Below are positions 57,048 through 64,000 of a DNA stretch of 64,000 nucleotides, one piece after another. Origin of the DNA: Simmondsia chinensis (taxonomy: Eukaryota > Streptophyta > Magnoliopsida > Caryophyllales > Simmondsiaceae); the NCBI GenBank assembly GCA_018398585.1, contig JAGTTD010000020.1, positions 21,238,350 to 21,302,349 of the forward strand. Direction: 5' to 3'. Numbering within the stretch: the first letter of the stretch is position 1; each line of letters opens with the position of its first letter. The notes under the pieces are model-generated. The model worked only from the letters and a program-made list of their open reading frames with translations. It was not told the origin of the DNA and made no database searches. Both the position numbers and the translations under genes were made by a program.

Positions 57048-57332
57048 CATATTTAATTATTGTATTTTATATTTTACATTTATACACTTGTAACTCACTA
57101 TAAATGTAATACAGAGGGCACCCATTATTGGTGGCTGCTATTTTACAGGTGTAGTTTTGTTTCCCGAAGCAGACATGAAAAAGTGGGTCCACAGCAAGAG
57201 CTGTTTGAAAGAGAAATGAGATGGCTAGGAGTGTGGTTGGGATTGCCATGTTCAGAAATTTGGACATGTTTGTGATGATCAAGAGGATATGTGCCTTGTA
57301 TTGTTGTGGTTTTTAGCATTGTTTTGGTGCCT

Positions 57333-57339
57333 TTATATA
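57333..57339 (-). promoter_or_regulatory. TATA box of the DUF26 gene
   Basis: TATATAA on the minus strand, 66 bases upstream of the ATG at 57267. It remains next to the first exon piece, so the promoter may still drive a truncated transcript that reads into the copia element. Confidence 0.6.
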
Positions 57340-57505
57340 GGGAGGAGAAGAGAATTGTACTTGGAATTTGGTCAAGTAATCATAAGTTTTTAATAATTGG
57401 CAAGCTTGGTCAAATGGTTAGAAAATTCTGTTCACGGCTTATGAGATTCAAACTTGAGATGTATGAGTTAGAGATAATTGATATGTATCATATCAAGTAA
57501 CCAAC

Positions 57506-58069
57506 CGTTAAATTTCAACATGACCTTTTTAGGCTTTATCCATGGAGCTGATATATATAAGATCCATATATAAGCCCAAATGGGGTTATATTCTAAAACC
57601 AATTGCCATTAGATAGAGTAATATACTAAGCTTAGATATTTATCACTACTCTCTCACAACTCTAGTGTATGATTCAACTAGACTTACTTGTAGAGTCCTT
57701 AAGACTCTACATCACATGTGAGTCTTCTTAAATTGCACTCTTCACGCCTTTCCTTATCCAGTTGGATCCAACAATTGGAGAGATTGTCTACACAACAAAT
57801 TCAAATACATATCTTGTATCGAGGACACAATATGTCAAATAAGAGTCTGAGATCATCCACTTGCTCCAAGACCATGTCAAATTTCACAAGGCCTTTTTGG
57901 CCCAACCTACGTAGCTGACATATATAAAATCCACATATAAGACCAAATATGACTCCATATTAAAACAATTGGTATTAGATGAAGTGACCTACTAGGTTTA
58001 TATGTTGATAACTTCTTTATCACAACTTCAATGTGGTATAAACTAGACTTGCGTATAGAGTTCTTAACA
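57506..58069 (-). mobile_element. TRIM-like element, two ~197-bp LTRs
   Basis: Direct repeats 57506-57704 and 57875-58069 share TATATAAGATCCATATATAAG, CATTAGATAGAGTAA, ACTAGACTTRC and TAGAGTYCTTAA. The right copy runs TGTC...AACA. On the minus strand it is followed by TGGTCTTGGAGC (57874-57863), a changed version of the initiator-tRNA primer site. The 170-bp interior is non-coding. No convincing target duplication. Solo or partial LTRs of the family lie at 25038, 35036, 43940 and 44386. Confidence 0.7.
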
Positions 58070-58104
58070 GCATCCATTGAAAGGTGCAAACTCTTAAGTT
58101 TAGA

Positions 58105-58374
58105 TGACAACAACAACAACTACAATAACAACATACCCAGTGTCTCAAGGGCAAGCGCATAAGCAGGGTCTGGGAGGGGTGGATATACGTGTCTTACTCC
58201 TTCAGGGTGTAACCTTATACCGAAAGGCTGTTTTCGAGGACCCGTAACCTTATAGGGTTGGCGACACGAGGATTTCCCATGAGGTCACCTATCCTGATAT
58301 TACTCTTGCCCAAGCACGGTTAACTTCGAAGTTCTAATAAGATCCAGAGCCTTAGTGCCTAGTAATTGAACCCT
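58105..58374 (-). mobile_element. 5S rRNA-headed SINE, copy 3
   Basis: 17-bp target duplication with one mismatch (58088-58104 and 58375-58391; core TTAAGTTTAGA). On the minus strand, 5' to 3': AGGGTTCAATTACTAGGCAC, CTCTGGATCTTATTAGAAC, AAGTTAACCGTGCTTGGGC, ATAGGTGACCTCATGGGAAA (5S head). Then the body GGTTACACCCTGAAGGAG and tail CCACCCCTCCCAGACCC, GAGACACTGGGTATG, closed by a (TTG)n-type run at 58107-58132. This is the most complete copy. Confidence 0.9.
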
Positions 58375-58391
58375 AAACTATTAAGTTTAGA

Positions 58392-59310
58392 CATTATAAA
58401 AAAAAAAAGAAACAAATTATATTCTAATATACCATTAATTATGAAATTTTTTACAAAATCAAATGAACTACTAATATATTAATCTTTTTGGTATGAGGGC
58501 TGAATATAAAATTTAAAGCGGCCCAATATATCTTTGTATAAATGCACGCAAGTACGTAAAAACTACATTTATTTAGCTAGGGAAGAAATTTGTCAACCAT
58601 AGAAATTTTCTTTTAATATTGTGGAGTCAAGGCAAAATATATTAGTTATTATTAACAGAGCAAATATTATTACTGTTAGAGTAATTATATAATTTACAAC
58701 AAATAAGAGCCACACTTGCCTTAGAAATAACAATTTTGCTCTGAAAATAATAATTTTAGGATGGTAATAGCATTATCCAAAATATAAGCAATGAAATTGA
58801 CAATGAGTGAGTTAGAAGCATTCAGAAAAGAAATAAAAATAATGACAGAAAAACCAATTCAAAACTTGCAAATGCAAACTCTTCTAAAAGGTTTGAATTC
58901 AAAATCTTAATGGAGGTGTCATCTTTTGTTTGACTGTGCAATTATTGGTTAAGATAACAATATTCTAAATTTTTAATATATATTTGTTTAGAGAATATAT
59001 TTGCACAATTGATTCATCGGTACAGTATATTATAAGTGTAAATATTTGGATTAGTGGGGCTAAACCGTTTTGGTTTTGAATGTTTTGGCTAGCTGGACAT
59101 TGACCATAATGCCCCTATCCATAAAGCCATGTTTTTTTATTTGTGCTTGTTCTTAAACCCTAGTGGGTTTTTTGTGATGTGAACGGAACACTTGTCTATC
59201 TGTGGTGTTCCTCGGATGTGATGCATGACGTCAACCTTGTAGTTGCACTTCTCCCAATAAGTGGTGTAAGAGGCTTAGGTTTTAGTATTTCAAGTGAAAA
59301 GGTCTACTAC
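58392..59310. other. AT-rich spacer
   Basis: No gene recognised. The open frame from 59179 leads into the copia gag remnant only at its end. Confidence 0.4.
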
Positions 59311-59319
59311 AAATGTTGG

Positions 59320-59795
59320 GATGAAAAATTCGGTGGTAAAAATGACTTTCTATTACGGAAGATTAAAAGAAAGCTTAACTGACACAACAAGGAGTTGATG
59401 CAGCTTTGTCGCCTTCAAATAGGCAACCTACATGCCTAATAGAGAAAGAGAAGGTTGAGATCAATGATAAAGCCTATAGCTCTATCATTTGAGCTTACAT
59501 AATTCAATTTTGCATCTATTTGATGAAGCTACCATGGCTAAAATATAGACTAGGTTAAAGGAACTATACAAAGCTAAGCTTTGACCAAACTGTATAGAGT
59601 ATATGAAATGATTTTGACCAAAATCATAAAGGATTCCTACGTCGAATTTAATAAGCTCATCCAAGATTCAGCTTATGTTAATGTTAAATTCTGTGCAAAA
59701 GTATCTTGGAGCGTTTGAAGATACTCTTAGGTATGGTTTTGAATCATTGTCTTTAAATGATGTTGTTAAAGCCCTAAAGGAATTCTGTAGGAGGG
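59320..59795 (+). pseudogene. Ty1/copia gag fragment
   Basis: Broken frames read FGGKNDFLLRKIKRK (59323-59370), then SILHLFDEATMAK (59495-59540) and DTLRYGFESLSLNDVVKALKEF (59718-59783), all in order as in copia gag. No flanking LTR found. Confidence 0.65.
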
Positions 59796-59799
59796 CTAT

Positions 59800-60240
59800 T
59801 ATTGAATCGAGGCATTGTCCATGGTACCAATCAGGGGTGGAGGTTTTAAACCACCTCTTTCTTCAATGCGAATTAAACAATTTCAAAATTACAAGGAGTT
59901 ACTCGATGGGTCTATCTTGTGTGGTCTATATAGATATGTAGTAATGACATTGATTCGTCATTTTTACAGGATCTGATAATAAAGGTCGCGAAGGTTATTC
60001 TTAAAGAGTTTTCTTATCCATAGCAGATTAGACTGATCATAGAAGATATTTGGTTCTGACTAGAGCAATATAGTAATTGGCAAGTAACCCATGTGTATTG
60101 TGAAGGTAATCGAGCTACGGATAGAATGATTGCCAGACAAATTACAAAGAATATAAGATCTAAAAATTTAAAGGGTCCTAATATAGAATTAAATAGAATT
60201 GTTGATGAAAAAACACATACATCTTAGCATCCTTTGTACC
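59800..60240 (+). pseudogene. LINE ORF2 C-terminal fragment
   Basis: CPWYQSGVEVLNHLFLQCE (59817-59873) is the zinc-like CPxC...HLFxxC motif of plant LINE ORF2. NWQVTHVYCEGNRATDRMIA (60076-60135) is the end of an RNase-H domain. Stops in between. Confidence 0.6.
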
Positions 60241-60339
60241 ATCTCAAAAGAAAAAAGCATATTTTGTTTCTGTTAGTGGAAACAAACCCCTAACTTCTCT
60301 ATGTGCATATTACACCTACGTTGTAGTTTTCATAGACAA

Positions 60340-60520
60340 ATTTTATTTTTTCCCCCGATAATTAGTGATACGGACGCAATACAAAACCGCAACTCGTAAA
60401 AACAAGGCACAATCAACCCACATAAAAGCGAGATTAGAGAAGCAAATACATAAAAGACAAGACAAAACAGAAAAACAGGACTAAAACATATCACAAAAAT
60501 AGACAGATAGAAAAAAATAA
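60340..60520 (-). mobile_element. LINE 3' end, opposite orientation
   Basis: The plus strand reads TTTTTTCCCCCGATAATTAG, GATACGGACGCAATACAA, ACGAGT-like; on the minus strand this is the LINE ending CTTGTTTTTACGAGT, TTGTATTGCGTCCGTATC and TAATTATCGGGGG plus A-like tail. It lies head-on to the large LINE that starts at 60562. Confidence 0.55.
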
Positions 60521-60640
60521 AACATACACTACAAGTATTTGCTGAGACGGGCCATAGATAGAAAAAAATATATGTGATTTGTATTTGTCACTAGCGATTT
60601 CATTGGACTTGTCACATATGAACAGAGAAAACGAAAGACA

Positions 60641-62672
60641 ATGAGCGAAAGGGAAACCATCTGGAGGGGAAGAGATGGAAGACCAAGAACATGGAGGATA
60701 GTGAGCCCAAATGGAGAAACAACAGGAGAATGGGTGGAGGAGCAGACGGGAAGAGTAGACGACAGATCTGAAGAAAACAACCCAACTCCTGAGCTGAGAA
60801 GGAACCAACAACAGGGACAAGGAAGGGCAGAACAAAGCTATGAAGATCCAGAAGGCAGAGAACTGATTTCCTTGTTTGTTGACAATATTCCAGTGTACTT
60901 CAATACATATAGACTCTTCCAGCTGTTTCGAAGATATGGGACCATTGTAGATGTTTATGTATCAAGAAAGAGGAGACCTAACAAAAGGAGAATATTTGGT
61001 TTTGTGAGATTCAGGAGTATAGTTGAAGCAGAAAATGCAATTACAGGGCTAAATACTACAGCAATAAGAGGAGAAAGATTGATTGTATGCAAAGCTAGAT
61101 ACAAACGGAGGCAGAATAGGCAAGGAGGGGAAAACAATACGTCAGGAGCTTTGGGAAATATCAACAACCAGAATCAACGGAGCGCTAATACACAAACCGA
61201 TAACACGCATAGAAGAGAACCAGTTAAGACAGTGAGGGGAGAAGTAGAGCAAGAGCTAAGGGAAGAGCTGGAAGCAAGTATTGTTTGTATATCTGGAAGG
61301 ATTACACACAGGATGGAAATCCCAATTTATAGTTGCCACAATCACATCATGATTACAAAGGTGAAAGATATTGAAAGGTGTAAATTCCTGGTAACATTCA
61401 AAAGCAAAGTAGATTGTGAAACCTTCTTGGCTAAGGAGGAGCAATGGTTAATGTCATGGTGTGATGAGGTGAAGCTATGGAATGAAGATGAATACTGTCA
61501 ATCACGTAGAGCTTGGATTGCCATTCATGGAGTACCGCTACATGGGTGGTCAAGGACAAATTTTGAGAGTATTGTAAAGTGTTTGGGCGATGTGGCGGAA
61601 ATAAAGGAAGACACTATCAAAGGACACTCATTTGAAAAGGCAGAGGTGCTTATAGTCACAACAAAAATGAGCAACATCAATGAGAAATTTGTTCTTCAGA
61701 TAGAAGAAAAGAACTTTAACATCTTTGTAAGAGAATTCAGCAAGAGGGATGGAGATCATAGTAGATCTATGGACCAGGAGGACCTGATATCACCAACACC
61801 AGGAAGCGGGCCGCATATAGGGAACCCACTGCCATTGGCTATTACACACGGAGAAGACAATCGTTCTGTTGATTATCACGAAGAAGAAAGGAGTACAGTT
61901 GTAGAAGAGACGCAGTTTCAACAGGGGGAAGAGGGTGATCTCGGTCAGTACCGGGAACATGAAAGGAATGCAATAGTGGAGGAATCTGTGCTGCAGCAGG
62001 GGGAAGCCATGTCCGGCGAGAGGAACAGACATGACAAGAGTTACCACACAAGATGAGCGTGAGGAAGATGATAGTGACAACACAAGGAACCAAGGACAAT
62101 GGTACTATGGGCTAATTAATGATATTGTGCCCCAAAAGGCACTTTTGCCTATAGTAGAAAGAAACCAAGGAGACCTTTTGGAAGGTACACCTTCCTCTCT
62201 TCACATGGTGGGCAATATTAATGAAGAAGTAGGACTGTTGGACAAAGAAGTAACAAGGAATGGGGAGGCCGGGTCTATATGGGATCCTGAGGAAGAGGAA
62301 GGAATTACTCCATATAGAGGTCAAGCCCACATTGAATTGTACAGGGACCTAAGCTCTGAAATTGGCTCTGCCCCCACACCTTTCAACACCATCCAAACAA
62401 CCCATAATCAAAGTCCCAGCACAACACCAAAAGGTCACAAAACAGTACAAAAAACTCAGGAAAAAATCACAGAGAACAACAAGAAGAAAGAAAAGGCAAT
62501 CAAAGCATGGAGGATGGGAGAAAGATTAGGGCTGAGGTTTGAAGGACGGATGATGAGATTGCAGAGATAATATGTAAAGCAAATGAGTATGATCCAACAG
62601 TTAACCCCTGGAAGAAGAAGAAGCGTCGGTTTCCCATTCCTCTTGGGAAGATGTCCACGCGGACGATGGCTT
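60641..62672 (+). pseudogene. LINE ORF1 with RNA-recognition motif
   Basis: The first frame (60641-62056, 471 codons) starts MSERETIWRGRDGRPRTW. An RRM spans residues ~85-165 (SLFVDNIPVYFNTYRLFQLF; RIFGFVRFRS). It is followed by the ORF1 core with RRAWIAIHGVPLHGWSRTNF (residue ~290). After a frame shift near 62040 the second frame (62031-62570) runs to RMGERLGLRFEG. A second shift at about 62545 leads to DDEIAEIICKANEYDPTVNP and a basic end with a stop near 62672. Plant L1 ORF1 proteins of this type bind LINE RNA. Only two shifts separate it from a full ORF1. Confidence 0.88.
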
Positions 62673-63474
62673 AGCTTACTCTATTTTTTGGTTTGAGTAC
62701 AATTGTTTGTTCTTGGGTCTTCGTCTAAGTGTTTGTTGACGTGGGTGGAATCGTCTGCCTTTTGGTCGGTCATTGTGTGCCCCGTTTGTTCTTTGTTGGG
62801 AGGTTGCTTGTGGTTTGGGGTGGTGGGTTTTTCTCTTTTTGGGTTCCGTTGTTTGAGCGGGTTGGTTTCTAGAGAGTTTTGGGATGCTTTTCGGAGGTTG
62901 GTTCTTGGTTGCGAGGCTGTTGAGTCGTTTTGGTCTTGGGTTAGGCGTTCTCCTGGGTATTTGAGGGGTGAGGTGTTCCTGCTTTTGTTTCAGTTTGGTG
63001 CAGTAGGGGTGTGGTCCAGTTCTCGTTGCTGGTTTCGTTTCTGGTGCTTGTGTTGCCTCTATTTGAGGTTGTGAGGAGTTGTTGTTCTAGGCTGAGGCAG
63101 CGTCATTTTCTACTGATTGCTCTTTGTCGTTTTGTCTTGTGGGCAGTGGAGTTTTTTTGTTTGCTTCTCTGGTTTAGTCCTTCGCTTTGGACCCTGTGTT
63201 TCGAGCCTTTGGCTGCTGTGTTTCTCTATGCTTTGGTTTTGCTGCAGTTTCAGGTGGGTCTTTCGGTTGGTTAGGGTCTGGTGGTTTGGCTTATAGGTTG
63301 GGGAGTTTTGCTGTTGTGTTTCAGGGTTCTGGTCTCGTTATGTTGTTGCGGGTGGTTATTTTTGTTTTGGCACCTTCTTTTTTTTTTTGCTTTTTGCTCT
63401 TGTTCATCTCGGGTCCCCGTTTGTTGGGACGCCGTTCTTGTATTGAGTTTCGCTCTATAATTATCGAAAAAAAA
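62673..63474 (+). other. T/G-rich LINE 3' UTR
   Basis: Strong strand bias: T and G dominate and A is rare until the last ~30 bases. The UTR at 29520-29894 (minus strand) has the same bias. Open frames seen here are by-products of this composition. Confidence 0.7.
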
Positions 63475-63715
63475 ATACACTACAAGTATATAACACTATA
63501 GCTGAGACGGGCCATAGATAGGGGAAATGACCAACCGTACCAAAACTGAAGCTGAGATTGACAGGGTCATAACACCTAAAATCCCATTACATATATTTTC
63601 TTTTTTCTTTTTCCCCCCCGGCTTAGTGTAAACAGGGCAGGACATAATCGTTAGAACCCAAGCAATCACTTGAAATTCCTAAATTTTAGGGGCCCTATAT
63701 TTTTGGGGTTGTCGT

Positions 63716-63965
63716 TTTCAAAATGTCAAATATGAAATTGTAATCAAGATACCAACATAAGATCAAATTCATGTTTTATTTAGCATTTTTTAATAAAAAT
63801 CTATCAAATTTTGATAAAAGAGTACTTGATTGATAAAATTTTAAAACTTTAGGGTACCTAAGTGATAAAATATTTACCTCAAGGTACATTACAACATCTA
63901 CAAAACGTTAGGGTACCTAAGTAATAAATGGTCAAACCTTAGGCTATCAAAGTAATGATTTCCCA
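63716..63965. mobile_element. Half of a foldback MITE
   Basis: AAAATCTATCAAATTTTGA, TTTAGGGTACCTAAGTGATAA and the end TAATGATTTCCC match 27950-28157 of the MITE at 27593-28157. The left half is missing or unrecognisable. Confidence 0.65.
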
Positions 63966-64000
63966 AGTAATTTAATTAAACATCGAGTATCATATTGCAC

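Larger units (their letters stand above)
53103..57147 (+). mobile_element. Ty1/copia retrotransposon with 106-bp LTRs, internally deleted
   Basis: 4045 bp inserted in the DUF26 gene, antisense to it. LTRs 53103-53208 and 57042-57147 differ at 4 of 106 positions, so it is fairly young. Target duplication GGTGT at 53098-53102 and 57148-57152. The primer site TGGTATCAGAGCC (53209-53221) directly follows the 5' LTR; the polypurine tract CTGAGGGGGAG (57031-57041) precedes the 3' LTR. gag, protease, integrase, partial RT and partial RNase H are present in copia order. The very short LTRs and gag type recall the Ale/Retrofit lineage (tentative). Confidence 0.95.
52486..57267 (-). pseudogene. DUF26 cysteine-rich repeat secretory protein gene disrupted by a copia element
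   Basis: The 5' part (57267-57148) encodes a signal peptide (MSKFLNMAIPTTLLAISF...) and the start of the first DUF26 domain (VDPLFHVCFGKQNYT). The 3' part (53102-52486) continues in the same frame with TTSPYGSNLNRLASTL. Both DUF26 (Gnk2-type) domains have C-x8-C-x2-C: CRGDTTSTTCKSC and CTRDLSGVECKKC. Without the insert the protein would be ~240 residues, the normal size for apoplastic CRRSP38-like proteins, with no kinase domain. The copia element sits between with target duplication GGTGT. The rest of the reading frame is intact, so disruption looks recent. CRRSPs act in the apoplast in stress and defence; some bind mannose. Whether any transcript escapes is unknown. Confidence 0.92.
60562..63474 (+). 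mobile_element. Long LINE with full ORF1 and 3' UTR, lacking ORF2
   Basis: 2.9 kb. A short 5' leader, ORF1 from 60641 to about 62670, then ~800 bp of T/G-rich 3' UTR ending TCTTGTATTGAGTTTCGCTC, TATAATTATCG plus A9. Flanks 60524-60561 and 63475-63521 both contain ATACACTACAAGTAT and GCTGAGACGGGCCATAGATAG, a long target duplication in which the right copy has 9 extra bases. No endonuclease or RT sequence is present between ORF1 and the UTR. Confidence 0.85.

Noticed and set aside
62703..63501. Trp/Leu/Val-rich membrane-like proteins
   Set aside because: Hydrophobic translations are a product of T/G-rich UTR sequence; three overlapping frames are equally open.

Overview
The window looks like nuclear DNA of a flowering plant, probably a eudicot. 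It is AT-rich, its genes carry introns, and it holds plant-only protein families (BAHD acyltransferase, phytocyanin, DUF26 secretory protein) in a dense layer of nested plant transposable elements. No prokaryotic features, tRNA genes or CRISPR arrays were seen. I cannot name the species. Host genes are few: the last exon of a BAHD acyltransferase (116-524, +); a small one-exon proline-rich membrane protein (15435-15893, +) with a decayed copy of its 3' end just downstream; a two-exon uclacyanin-like phytocyanin (36311-38424, -) whose intron holds a SINE and an LTR remnant; and a DUF26 cysteine-rich secretory protein gene (52486-57267, -) cut in two by a copia element at 53103-57147. Layout: 1-3750 BAHD exon, a MULE-type MITE and unresolved sequence; 3752-6101 a short Ty3 element with protease but no polymerase; 6906-12041 a chromovirus on the minus strand; 12423-14050 a degenerate ~400-bp tandem repeat; 15-16 kb the proline-rich gene; 18.2-24.5 kb a second gag-protease Ty3 element with a complete hAT transposon (21342-24363) inside its LTR; 25-33 kb MITEs and LINE copies; 34.7-35.9 kb a 5S-headed SINE, a solo LTR and a 52-bp minisatellite; 36-38.6 kb the phytocyanin gene; 39-45 kb MITE, LINE tails, a TRIM and a second 5S-headed SINE; 45.5-47.2 kb a large foldback repeat containing a 1-kb solo LTR; 47.8-49.1 kb a copia remnant; 49.1-52.2 kb an LTR element carrying a piece of a cohesin-cofactor (PDS5) gene; 52.5-57.3 kb the split DUF26 gene; 57.5-58.4 kb a TRIM-like element and a third 5S-headed SINE; 59-63.5 kb LINE and copia fragments and a long LINE that has ORF1 but no ORF2. 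The most unusual items are three: (1) a SINE family whose head is a whole 5S rRNA sequence joined to a tail of the tobacco TS/Au SINE type, with two copies bounded by 17-22 bp target-site duplications; (2) an LTR retrotransposon whose internal region is a PDS5-derived reading frame of about 300 codons; (3) LINE copies in which ORF1 runs straight into the 3' UTR, resembling the mammalian half-L1 (HAL1). Boundaries marked by target-site duplications were read directly from the sequence. Family names come from recognised motifs, not from a database search.
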